A DNA stretch of 64,000 nucleotides from JTS-AC122 sp050246015 (lineage in GTDB: Bacteria; Planctomycetota; Phycisphaerae; Phycisphaerales; UBA1924). A model generated the notes under the pieces. That model was given only the letters and a program-made list of their open reading frames with translations, was not told the DNA's origin and ran no database searches. The position numbers and the translations under genes were made by a program. Shown piece after piece: positions 43,096 through 50,842 of the stretch (its first letter is position 1; each line of letters opens with the position of its first letter). The DNA is taken from assembly GCA_050246015.1 (NCBI GenBank), contig JBFWWU010000020.1, positions 1 through 64,000 on the forward strand, written 5' to 3'.

Positions 43096-45576
43096 ATGAA
43101 CGCCAGCCGCGCCGTCCTCCTGCTCGCCATCGTCCTCTTCCCCGCGCCGCTTACTCGTGGGCAGCCCCTCCGGCCCGTCCCGGCGAGCGACGTCAAGGTC
43201 CAAGACACCTTCTGGTCCGCCCGGCAACGGGCCGGGCGCGAAGGCACGCTCCGCCAGAACATCGAGCAGTGCGAGAAGACCGGGCGCCTGTCGAACTTCG
43301 AGATCGCCGCCGGGCTCAAAAAGGGCGAGTACCAGGGGTACTTCTTCAACGATTCCGACGTGTACAAGGCGATCGAGGGCGCGTGCGTCATCCTCCAGAC
43401 CGGCGGCGACCCATCACTCGAAGCCAAACTCGATGCGTGGATCAACATCATCGCCGCCGCCCAGCGGCCCGACGGGTACCTCAACACCTATTACACCGTC
43501 AAGGAAGGCCTGGACAAGCGTTTCACCAACCTCCGCGACATGCACGAACTCTACTGCGCCGGGCACCTGATCGAAGCCGGGATCGCCCACCGCCGCGCCA
43601 CCGGAAAACGCACGCTCCTGGACGTCGCCATCAAGTACGCGAACCTGATCGACGAGACCTTCGGCCCGGGCACGCTCGGCAAGTCGTCCCGCCGCGCAGG
43701 CGTCCCGGGACACGAGGAGATCGAACTCGCCCTCATCAAACTCGCCGACGAAACCGGTGAACAGAAGTACCTCGACCTCGCCGCCTATTTCGTCGAACAG
43801 CGCGGACGTGCCGAGCAACTCGGGGGCGCGGCCGACGGTGCCCGGCGCGAACTCGCCGGCGACTATCAGCAGGATCACCGCCCCGTCGATGACACCAGCG
43901 AGATCGTGGGGCACGCCGTTCGCGCCATGTACCTCTATTCCGCCGCGACCGACCTGCTCATCCGCCGCCCCGACGAGTTCCAGAAGTACACGCAGCCGCT
44001 CGACCGCCTCTGGCGCGACCTCACCCAGACCAAGATGTACATCACCGGCGGGATCGGCAACTCCTCGCACAACGAGGGGTTCACCACGCCCTATGACCTC
44101 CCCAACGACACCGCCTACGCCGAGACCTGCGCCGCGATCGGCAACGTCCTCTGGAACCACCGCCTGGCCCTCCTCCATGCCTCCGACGGCGCCCGCTACG
44201 CCGACGTCATGGAGCGGGCCCTCTACAACGGCGTGCTCTCGGGCGTCTCGCTCGATGGATCGAAGTTCTTCTACACCAACCCCCTGGCCAGCAGGGGCTC
44301 CCACCAGCGCCGCGACTGGTATGCCTGCGCCTGCTGCCCGCCGAATATCCTCCGCCTGATCGCCGGCGTCGGCGGATTCGCCTACGCCCACAGCGACTCG
44401 GCCGTCTTTGTCAATCTGTTCATGGGGAGCACCGCCAGCATCACGCTCCATCCGTCGGCCTCGGGAAAGGACGTCTCCCTCCGGCTCCAGCAGGCAACCG
44501 ATTACCCCTGGGAAGGCGTCGTCAACTTCACGTTCTCGCTCCCGGAGCCCGCTCGGTTCGATCTGTTCCTGCGTCTTCCCTCCTGGTGCCCCGCCGGCAG
44601 TGTCTTCATCAACGATGAAGAAGCGCGCCGCGACGCCGACCTGTCCCACCCCGGGTATGTGCGCCTGTCGCGAGAATGGAAGCCCGGCGACCGCGTCACG
44701 TACATGCTCGACATGCCCGCTTTCCGTATCCGGGCACACCCCAGAGTCCAGCCCAACGTCGGGCGCGTCGCCCTGCAGCGGGGCCCCATCGTCTACTGCC
44801 TCGAAGACGCCGACAATCCGATCCAAGGCGCCAACGTGCGCAGTGTCGCCCTCCCCGCCGACGCACCGATCGAGGCCGTGCGCGACACGAACCTCCTCGG
44901 CGGGATCGTCCTCCTCCGCGCCACCGGGGTCCGCGAGAGCGACCGCACCGCCGGCGCCTTCCCCGCTTCGTCGCTGTACGCGCCTGTCGAGCCCACTCCC
45001 CAGCCCCTTGTCGCCATTCCCTATTACGCGTGGGCGAACCGCGCCCCCGGCAACATGATCGTCTGGGTGCCCGAATCCGTCGCCCTGGCCGATCGGCCTC
45101 TCGACCCCTCCATCACCGCCTCCGCTTCGCACTGCTACGAGAACGACTCCCTCACCGCGCTCTACGACGGCGTCGAGCCCACGTCTTCCGCCGATCACGC
45201 CATCCCGCGCTTCACGTGGTGGCCACGCAAGGGTTCGCGCGAGTGGGCCCAGTACGATTTCCAATCCCCACGCACCGTCTCCGCCGCCGACGTCTACTGG
45301 TTCGACGACTCCTCCGTCGGCGGGCAGTGCCGGCTCCCCGCTTCGTGGAAACTCACCTATCTCCCGGTGCACGACGGCGCGCCAGCACCAAGCCCCGAAC
45401 CGTGGCGCGATATCCCCGGCGCCGGCCCCTTCGGCGTCGAAGCCAACACCTTCAACCGCGTCACCTTTCCCGCGCTGCGCGTCCGCGCCCTGCGCATCGA
45501 AGCCGTGCTGCAACCGGGCGCCAATGCAACCGACGATGGGTTCTCCGCCGGCATCCTCGAGTGGCGCGTCGAGTGA
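43096..45576 (+). CDS. GH127 beta-L-arabinofuranosidase family, secreted
   Basis: 826 residues from the ATG at 43096. A short signal peptide (SRAVLLLAIVLFPAPLTRG) is followed by the GH127 (alpha/alpha)6 barrel, with the Zn site and nucleophile in recognisable form: AYAETCAAIGN (E343, C345) and YACACCPPNILR (C413-C414; the first is the proposed catalytic Cys). Later come beta domains, and at ~675-826 a discoidin-like beta-sandwich (ITASASHCYEND, DVYWFDDSSVGGQCRLPASWKLTY). It removes beta-L-arabinofuranose from plant or hydroxyproline-rich glycans. With the GH116 gene it points to a plant-polysaccharide diet. Confidence 0.9.
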   Translation: MNASRAVLLLAIVLFPAPLTRGQPLRPVPASDVKVQDTFWSARQRAGREGTLRQNIEQCEKTGRLSNFEIAAGLKKGEYQGYFFNDSDVYKAIEGACVILQTGGDPSLEAKLDAWINIIAAAQRPDGYLNTYYTVKEGLDKRFTNLRDMHELYCAGHLIEAGIAHRRATGKRTLLDVAIKYANLIDETFGPGTLGKSSRRAGVPGHEEIELALIKLADETGEQKYLDLAAYFVEQRGRAEQLGGAADGARRELAGDYQQDHRPVDDTSEIVGHAVRAMYLYSAATDLLIRRPDEFQKYTQPLDRLWRDLTQTKMYITGGIGNSSHNEGFTTPYDLPNDTAYAETCAAIGNVLWNHRLALLHASDGARYADVMERALYNGVLSGVSLDGSKFFYTNPLASRGSHQRRDWYACACCPPNILRLIAGVGGFAYAHSDSAVFVNLFMGSTASITLHPSASGKDVSLRLQQATDYPWEGVVNFTFSLPEPARFDLFLRLPSWCPAGSVFINDEEARRDADLSHPGYVRLSREWKPGDRVTYMLDMPAFRIRAHPRVQPNVGRVALQRGPIVYCLEDADNPIQGANVRSVALPADAPIEAVRDTNLLGGIVLLRATGVRESDRTAGAFPASSLYAPVEPTPQPLVAIPYYAWANRAPGNMIVWVPESVALADRPLDPSITASASHCYENDSLTALYDGVEPTSSADHAIPRFTWWPRKGSREWAQYDFQSPRTVSAADVYWFDDSSVGGQCRLPASWKLTYLPVHDGAPAPSPEPWRDIPGAGPFGVEANTFNRVTFPALRVRALRIEAVLQPGANATDDGFSAGILEWRVE

Positions 45577-45684
45577 GCCCCTCGCGGCGCCCGACGGCCC
45601 GTCCGATCTTCAGAAGTCCATACGCCACATCTCGACGCCCAACGACACCCCAGCGGGCCGAGGCGTCACCCAAATCGCCCGCCG

Positions 45685-46659
45685 CTACACCAGCCGCGTC
45701 GCGATGCAGGCCGCCGGCGCCAAATCTGGCGCGATCTTCGCCGCGATCGATTCGGCGGATCCGTCGCCCGCCTCATCAGTCAGCACGAACAGCGTGCTCC
45801 CGCTCCCGGACATGTGCACCGCACGCCCCGCTCGCTCGCCCACGCTCGCCATGACTTCGCGCAGCCGCGGCTGCACCCTGCACGCGGGCTCCGTCAGATC
45901 GTTGAACAGTTCGCCCGGTTCAATCCGGCCTCGTTCGGTCGCACGCTTCACCATCTCCCGCACGTCGCCGGGGCGCACCTCTCGCGGGTCGTCATCGAAC
46001 GCCGCGTACACCGCCCCGGTCGCGCACCCGAAACTCGGCGCCACCAGCACCACCCGCGCGCCCACCAACTCCACCGGCTCGACCTCACCGCCGAGCCCTC
46101 CGACAATCGCCGGGCACGCGGGCACGCTCAGCCCGCCCCCTCGGGCGCCCGGCTCCGCGCCGCACCGCACGAAATACCCCACGTCGCTCCCAAGTTCCGT
46201 CGCCAGTGCCGCCAGCCGGTCCTTCGACCACGCAAGCCCGAACAGGTGATTCACCCCTCGCAGCATCGTCGCGGCGTCCGACGAGCCGCCCCCCAGCCCG
46301 CCACCGACCGGGATGCGCTTCGTCAGCCTCAGCCGCACAGGCAACCCCCGGCCCGCCGCACGCTCCATCAACCGGTGCGCCCGCACGCACAGGTCTCGCT
46401 CCAGCGGCCAATCGATCAGCGACACGCGCGGCGCATCATCCGCCCACTCGATCGCGTATTCGCTCTCGCGCCCCGCCCGCCGCGCCGACAACTCAACCTC
46501 GTCCCAGAGATCCACCCCGCAGAACCACGACGCGATCGGATGAAACCCCGCCCGCGGGCCGCCCACCAGCGCGCGCCCCACCGACAAACACAAGTTGATC
46601 TTCGCGTACGCGCGGCACCGCAGTGGCTCGTTCAACTCTTCCTCGCGTGCCCGGGACAT
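45685..46659 (-). CDS. ispE: 4-diphosphocytidyl-2-C-methyl-D-erythritol kinase
   Basis: 324 residues. A GHMP kinase that phosphorylates CDP-ME in the MEP route to isoprenoids. Visible are AYAKINLCLSVG at the N-terminus (the IspE-conserved AKINLxL), PVGGGLGGGSSDAATML (ATP-binding GHMP motif), LGSDVGYFVRCGAEPGARG, and AVHMSGSGSTLFVL (GHMP C-terminal motif). A run of Arg/Gly at ~120-160 is insertion-like. Cytoplasmic, essential. The downstream end is ~110 bases from the GH127 stop on the opposite strand. Confidence 0.95.
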   Translation of the reverse strand: MSRAREEELNEPLRCRAYAKINLCLSVGRALVGGPRAGFHPIASWFCGVDLWDEVELSARRAGRESEYAIEWADDAPRVSLIDWPLERDLCVRAHRLMERAAGRGLPVRLRLTKRIPVGGGLGGGSSDAATMLRGVNHLFGLAWSKDRLAALATELGSDVGYFVRCGAEPGARGGGLSVPACPAIVGGLGGEVEPVELVGARVVLVAPSFGCATGAVYAAFDDDPREVRPGDVREMVKRATERGRIEPGELFNDLTEPACRVQPRLREVMASVGERAGRAVHMSGSGSTLFVLTDEAGDGSAESIAAKIAPDLAPAACIATRLV

Positions 46660-46682
46660 CCGCCGATGATACGGCTCGTGCG

Positions 46683-46880
46683 CTACGCCAGCAGGTCGAT
46701 CCCACCCTGTTCGTGATGCGCCGCCACCGACTCCCGGCCCGTCTGCGCAGCCGCTTCCAGCAGCGCCAGCGCCGCCTCGCCCTGCGCCTTTTCGGCGTCA
46801 AGCGATTTCTTCGCGACCTTCGCGCTGATTTCCGTGTCCAGCCGGGCCGCGATCAGGTTCGGGTCAGATGAGATCTGCAC
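46683..46880 (-). CDS. YjfB-like putative motility protein, small
   Basis: 65 residues from GTG at 46880, chosen because GGGAGG lies six bases upstream; an ATG at 46919 has none and would add a Cys/Arg-rich stretch. Sequence: ISSDPNLIAARLDTEISAKV, KKSLDAEKAQGEAALALLEAA, then ESVAAHHEQGGIDLLA. The pattern (small, Ala/Glu/Lys helices, GxxxDLLA end) resembles the YjfB_motility family. Role uncertain. It is upstream of ispE on the reverse strand, 23 bases before it. Confidence 0.6.
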   Translation of the reverse strand: MQISSDPNLIAARLDTEISAKVAKKSLDAEKAQGEAALALLEAAAQTGRESVAAHHEQGGIDLLA

Positions 46881-47016
46881 AGGCTGCCTCCCATGAGCAA
46901 GTCCGCACGTCCGCATCACTCATCGGCTCTGCTCCGCGCGCAGTTCACACGATCCGCACTCCAGCGATCCGTCCAAGGTCTTCAACTCGTTGGGAAGAAC
47001 GCGCAAAACTCGCGGT

Positions 47017-47772
47017 TCATTCAAGCGGCGGCGTATCGAGTTGCTCCCACGCGCTCGTCACCTTCGCCGACGCCCCCGCCTCGTTCTCCTGATTCGGGAG
47101 CGACTCGGCCACCAGACGCCCGCCCGGATCCTGGAACCAGTACACCGACAGATCCGCCCGAACGATGTTCGTGCCGATGCGATGACTGTAATCGTCCCGC
47201 GTGCTCAGGCCATCGGCAATCATCGCCGGCGTCGGCCGCACCGTCTGCGCCACATTCAGAAACCGCGTCCCCAGCGTGTACCCGCGATACTGGAAGTTCG
47301 AAACGATGTCCCCGTTTGCCGGTGTATAGTCCGGCCAGTACCGCTCGTACCGCGACAGCGGATGCTGTCCGGTATGCGAGGGGCAATAAAACACGCCCAC
47401 CGCCGGCAGATAGTCGCGCGAGTACAGGTGCCCCAGACCTTCCCACGACACCGGGCTCGTCGCACGCCGAACCACCGTCGCCAGGTGCACTTGATCCGAC
47501 TGCGCCGACGCCGTGAAAATACTCGGCGGCATCATGTCGTTATTGTCCTCGGCGTACATGAACATCCCCAGGCCCAACTGCCTGACGTTGTTCCGGCACA
47601 CCACCTGCCGCGTCGTCTCGCGCACCCCCGCCATGCTCGGAAGCAGCAGCCCCACCAGCACGGCGATCACCGACATGCTCACAAGCAAATCAATCAGCGT
47701 GAACCCCCTCACACCCGATTGGCGGGTGCCCGCTCCAAGCCGAATCAGCGTCGCATTCGCTTCGCTCTTCAA
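47017..47772 (-). CDS. prepilin-like protein (H-X9-DG type), methylation/cleavage motif
   Basis: 251 residues from TTG at 47772, which has GGAG six bases upstream; no ATG is available in the early part. The N-terminal pseudopilin signature reads RGFTLIDLLVSMSVIAVLVGLLLP: cleavage after G, hydrophobic helix, but Asp instead of the usual Glu at +5. The C-terminal globular part contains CRNNVRQLGLGMFMYAEDN and VFYCPSH. Such proteins (type II secretion or type IV pilin-like, DUF1559 kind) are abundant in planctomycetes. It may use the pilM-type machine at 10-16 kb. A perfect inverted repeat lies just upstream. Confidence 0.8.
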   Translation of the reverse strand: MKSEANATLIRLGAGTRQSGVRGFTLIDLLVSMSVIAVLVGLLLPSMAGVRETTRQVVCRNNVRQLGLGMFMYAEDNNDMMPPSIFTASAQSDQVHLATVVRRATSPVSWEGLGHLYSRDYLPAVGVFYCPSHTGQHPLSRYERYWPDYTPANGDIVSNFQYRGYTLGTRFLNVAQTVRPTPAMIADGLSTRDDYSHRIGTNIVRADLSVYWFQDPGGRLVAESLPNQENEAGASAKVTSAWEQLDTPPLE

Positions 47773-47792
47773 CTCTTGCTCCAATCCCCTAG

Positions 47793-47811
47793 TCGATACA
47801 CACTGTATCGA
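47793..47811. promoter_or_regulatory. perfect 8-bp inverted repeat upstream of the prepilin-like gene
   Basis: TCGATACA and TGTATCGA with a CAC spacer, ending 21 bases before the TTG start of the reverse-strand gene (47772). Its position near the start and palindromic form suggest an operator for a dimeric regulator rather than a terminator. Confidence 0.5.
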
Positions 47812-47933
47812 AAAAATGTTTGCCTTGCAAGAAGAATCCCCGCTCAGGAACCAAATTGTCTATTTCCTAACCATGCACAATACAAACACCGCCCTGTGTC
47901 ATTGAACTCTCCAAACAAACTATGAACATGATC

Positions 47934-47960
47934 GCGGATCCCGTGCTGGCTGGGATCCGC
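47934..47960. other. hairpin in the sigma-factor upstream region
   Basis: GCGGATCCC (47934-47942) and GGGATCCGC (47952-47960) give a 9-bp perfect stem with a 9-base loop, in the gap between two divergent genes. A terminator is not expected there; an attenuator, sRNA end or regulatory site is possible. Confidence 0.45.
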
Positions 47961-48087
47961 CGACTCGGCCCGTGCGTACCGTACTGAAACATCGCCGGAC
48001 TCGCCTTACGCGGGCTCTTTCGATGCTTGATCGTGTGGGGGCTGATGGAGCCACGAACGCTCCGTTCGACAAAGGATGTGGTCAGTC

Positions 48088-48669
48088 ATGGCTCACGCCG
48101 ACCATCTTCCCGATGTGGATCTGCGGCTCATGCAGCGTGTAGCGTCGAATGACGCGCAGGCGATGAGCGAGTTGTACGACCGTTTCGGCTCTCTCGTGTA
48201 TCGCTTGGCGTACCAGGCGATGCCCACCCGGGCGGACGCCGAGGACGCGGTGCAGGAGGTGTTCATCCGTCTCTGGCGCACCGCGGACCGCTACGACCCC
48301 AAGCGAGCCGCGCTCGTCACGTGGGTCATGCTGATCTCCCGGCGCCACCTGGTGGACCGCCTGCGCCGGGCACGGGCGCGCCTCAAGGCGAGCGCGCTGG
48401 ACGAGAAACTCGGTCAATCGCCGGCGCCTGCATCGTCGGAGCCGGATGCTGGTATTCAGAAAGACGAGCGGTTCGCCGCTCTCATGGAACGTATCGCAAA
48501 ACTGCCCGACCTGCAACGGACTGTGGTGACAAGGGCATACCTGGGTGGACAGACGCTCAGGCAGATCGGCGAAGAACTGAACACGCCGATCGGGACGATC
48601 AAATCAGCGCTCAGCCGGGCGCTGGTCAGGCTCCGCGAACGGGGCCTCAATGAGGAGTTGGTGTCATGA
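48088..48669 (+). CDS. ECF sigma factor (SigK-like)
   Basis: 193 residues from the ATG at 48088; an ATG at 48076 has its Shine-Dalgarno-like AAAGG directly against it, so the later start is preferred. Region 2 reads SELYDRFGSLVYRLAYQAMPTRADAEDAVQEVFIRLW, with TWVMLISRRHLVDRLRRARAR; region 4 reads LPDLQRTVVTRAYLGGQTLRQIGEELNTPIGTIKSALSRALVRLRERG. Its stop overlaps the start of the anti-sigma gene by ATGA, so they are a matched pair. A promoter on the forward strand is expected in 47960-48070. Confidence 0.9.
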   Translation: MAHADHLPDVDLRLMQRVASNDAQAMSELYDRFGSLVYRLAYQAMPTRADAEDAVQEVFIRLWRTADRYDPKRAALVTWVMLISRRHLVDRLRRARARLKASALDEKLGQSPAPASSEPDAGIQKDERFAALMERIAKLPDLQRTVVTRAYLGGQTLRQIGEELNTPIGTIKSALSRALVRLRERGLNEELVS

Positions 48670-49484
48670 AGACTCAGGAACTGTTGGAACTCGCCGCTCT
48701 CGACGCTCTGGGGCTCCTGGATGAGCACGAGCGCGATGCATTCGACCGCGCGTTCCGTGCCGCCCCGCCCGCCTTGCAGGCACAGATCCGCGGCGAGCAG
48801 ACGCGCCTCGCCAAGGACGACTCCCTGCTTCCCGCCGTCGAGACGCCCATCGGTCTCAAGGCCAAGGTCCTGGCTCGCTGGCGCGAGGCCATGTCCGCCC
48901 GCCGCCGTTTCATCCCGCCGCTGCTTCCCAGCGCCGGCGTCAGCCCCATCTGGCGCATGGCCGCCGTCGGCGCGCTGGCCGCGACGACCGTCATGGCCGT
49001 CGCCACGCTTCAGATCCAGAGCAACTTCAAGCAACTCGCCGCCGCCTCGGGAGACCTCGAACACAGCAAGGCCATGATGGAAGTCCTCGGCGCCGACTAC
49101 TCGCGCTGGGTGCTGGGAAACACCCAGAAGGTCGCGTACCACTCGGCCGACCAGGCGTTCTCCGGCAAGGTCGCCATGTTCCTCTCCCCCGAGATCGAGC
49201 AGCGCGAAAACGAGAAGCCGACTCAGACCGCCATGTTCATCTGTGCCCAGTTCCCCGATTCACAGGTCCAGTATCAACTGGTCATGACCGACAAGGACGG
49301 CCAGATCATCAAGGACTCCCACGGCAAGCCCCGCGTCCTCGATTCCTTCAAGGTCAACAACGAGTCCGGCACCACCAAGCAGTTCAAGATCTCCATTACC
49401 GTTGAAGAAGTCCAGGCCGACTACAACATCGCCATCATCGTGCCCAGCGAGAACAACCGGGTCATCGGTCGGCTCATGCTCTGA
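48666..49484 (+). CDS. anti-sigma factor (RskA-like)
   Basis: 272 residues. The N-terminal cytoplasmic part (MKTQELLELAALDALGLLDEHERDAFDRAF) matches the anti-sigma-K/RskA N-terminal domain, lacking the HxxxCxxC zinc motif. One membrane helix (~97-117: WRMAAVGALAATTVMAVATL) and an extracytoplasmic RskA-type beta domain follow (SGKVAMFLSPEIEQ, FPDSQVQYQLVMTDKDGQIIKDSHG). It would hold the sigma factor at the membrane until cleaved. Gene pair overlap of four bases, ATGA. A hairpin terminator follows. Confidence 0.85.
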   Translation: MKTQELLELAALDALGLLDEHERDAFDRAFRAAPPALQAQIRGEQTRLAKDDSLLPAVETPIGLKAKVLARWREAMSARRRFIPPLLPSAGVSPIWRMAAVGALAATTVMAVATLQIQSNFKQLAAASGDLEHSKAMMEVLGADYSRWVLGNTQKVAYHSADQAFSGKVAMFLSPEIEQRENEKPTQTAMFICAQFPDSQVQYQLVMTDKDGQIIKDSHGKPRVLDSFKVNNESGTTKQFKISITVEEVQADYNIAIIVPSENNRVIGRLML

Positions 49485-49537
49485 GCCGCCCCCGTTCTCG
49501 TCCACCTCCTGACCGCTGTCTCATCGCCCCTCTCAAG

Positions 49538-49570
49538 CGCACCCCCGCTCCAACGGACGGGGGTGCGTCC
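49538..49570. terminator. hairpin between anti-sigma gene and convergent glycosylase gene
   Basis: CGCACCCCCG (49538-49547) and CGGGGGTGCG (49558-49567) form a 10-bp perfect stem with a 10-base loop, between the stop of the anti-sigma gene (49484) and the end of the reverse-strand glycosylase gene (49589). It can stop both transcripts. Confidence 0.75.
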
Positions 49571-49588
49571 TTATGTGCATGTGCCGAC

Positions 49589-50656
49589 TCAACGTTGGGC
49601 CGGCTTCTCCTTCAGCATCGCAGCCGTGAACGCCTTGGCCGTCTGCTCTCGCACCCACGTCCACGCCGGCCCGTGCTTGCTCTCGTAATACGTCCACAGT
49701 TCAAACCAGTACGACCGGAACGCGTGCGCCCCAAGCGGCTCGAAATGCTCGTGCAGCCGCTTCATGATCTGCCGATCCGATCCCTTCATCCCGAGTACGT
49801 GCTTCCCGTGCCGCAGCGATTCGGTGTCCAGCGGCAGGCGTGAATACCGCCCCAGCAACTGCATGATGTTCGCCGCCGCGTACGGCCCGATCCCCGGCCA
49901 CTCCAGCAGCGCGTCGTAGATCTCTGAGTCAGGAGTGCGCGGATCTTCATACCACGCCGATTCAATCCCCCCGGGCTTCCCGCCCCGGGCAAACCGCCGC
50001 GCCAGTTCCACGATCCGCCCGTCGCGGTACCCGACGCCGCACCGCGCCCTCAGCGCGGCGGGCCGGATCCGCGCCAGCGCCGACGCCGTCGGAAAGCCGT
50101 GCTGGCCCGATTCCGACCGCCCGCCGAACTGCTCGCACAGCCGCCGGTTCATGTTCACCGTGCTCGGCCACGTCACGTTGCAACTCGTCACCGTCTTGAT
50201 CACGTCCTCGAAGAACGTCGGCGAGCGCATCAGCCGCCCCCGGCCGGCGCCCGACCTGGCCCGGTCCGGGTCGAACACCGCCCCCCGCGACCGCTTCCAC
50301 CGCGGATCCAGGAAATGAAACGCCCGGATGTGCGCCGCGTCTTCATCGAGCCGGAGCATCCTCGAAATCAGACCCGTGATCTCGCGCCGCTCGTCCGCCC
50401 GCAGCGCCCGGTCACTCATCACCCGCAGCGGCGCGCCCGGCTTGACTCTCCCCGAGCCCGCCTCGCTACCCTCCTGCTTCACGCGCACCGTCACGACGCC
50501 GCCCGCGCCCAGGCCCAGCGTCCGCGTAAACGTCTGCGTCGGCGGGTCCCAGTGATTCGGCGCGAGCAGAAAGTACCCGTACGAGCAGTAATCACGCGCC
50601 AGCACAAAGTCAGCAGGCGGATCGATCCAGTGCGGCTTGGAACTCGCGGCAGGCAT
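49589..50656 (-). CDS. AlkA/OGG1-type DNA glycosylase (HhH-GPD)
   Basis: 355 residues. The HhH-GPD fold is clear: FFEDVIKTVTSCNVTWPSTVNMNRRLCEQFG (as in OGG1), the helix-hairpin-helix LLEWPGIGPYAAANIMQLLG, and the catalytic Asp in LPLDTESLRHGKH (no catalytic Lys, so AlkA/OGG1-like monofunctional or by Asp). The N-terminal domain (CSYGYFLLAPNHWDPPTQTFTRTLGLG) resembles the AlkA/OGG1 beta domain. It removes alkylated or oxidised bases from DNA. Its substrate cannot be set from sequence. A single gene. Confidence 0.8.
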   Translation of the reverse strand: MPAASSKPHWIDPPADFVLARDYCSYGYFLLAPNHWDPPTQTFTRTLGLGAGGVVTVRVKQEGSEAGSGRVKPGAPLRVMSDRALRADERREITGLISRMLRLDEDAAHIRAFHFLDPRWKRSRGAVFDPDRARSGAGRGRLMRSPTFFEDVIKTVTSCNVTWPSTVNMNRRLCEQFGGRSESGQHGFPTASALARIRPAALRARCGVGYRDGRIVELARRFARGGKPGGIESAWYEDPRTPDSEIYDALLEWPGIGPYAAANIMQLLGRYSRLPLDTESLRHGKHVLGMKGSDRQIMKRLHEHFEPLGAHAFRSYWFELWTYYESKHGPAWTWVREQTAKAFTAAMLKEKPAQR

Positions 50657-50842
50657 GCGACCAACGTATGCCCATCACCTCGCCCGGGCCAACCCGGTTC
50701 GGTCGCTCACATCCTGATCCCGCCACTCCGCACGGCGCGACGTGCCCCCACCACCAATCTCCTAGAGTTGTCCGGCATCCTCGCTGCACCCTCCACGTGC
50801 CCGTCGCATCACGAGGTTGCTCACGCCCGGTGCTCCTGCCGT

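Larger units (their letters stand above)
47785..48087. other. 303-bp divergent promoter region with two inverted repeats
   Basis: Between the prepilin-like gene (left, reverse) and the ECF sigma gene (right, forward). It contains TCGATACA-CAC-TGTATCGA (47793-47811, reading AT-rich on its right) and a 9-bp stem GCGGATCCC/GGGATCCGC (47934-47960). No coding frame. See the two findings. Confidence 0.6.

Noticed and set aside
43414..45513. 699-codon reverse-strand frame opposite the GH127 gene
   Set aside because: Low-complexity Gly/Val/Asp composition typical of an antisense shadow.
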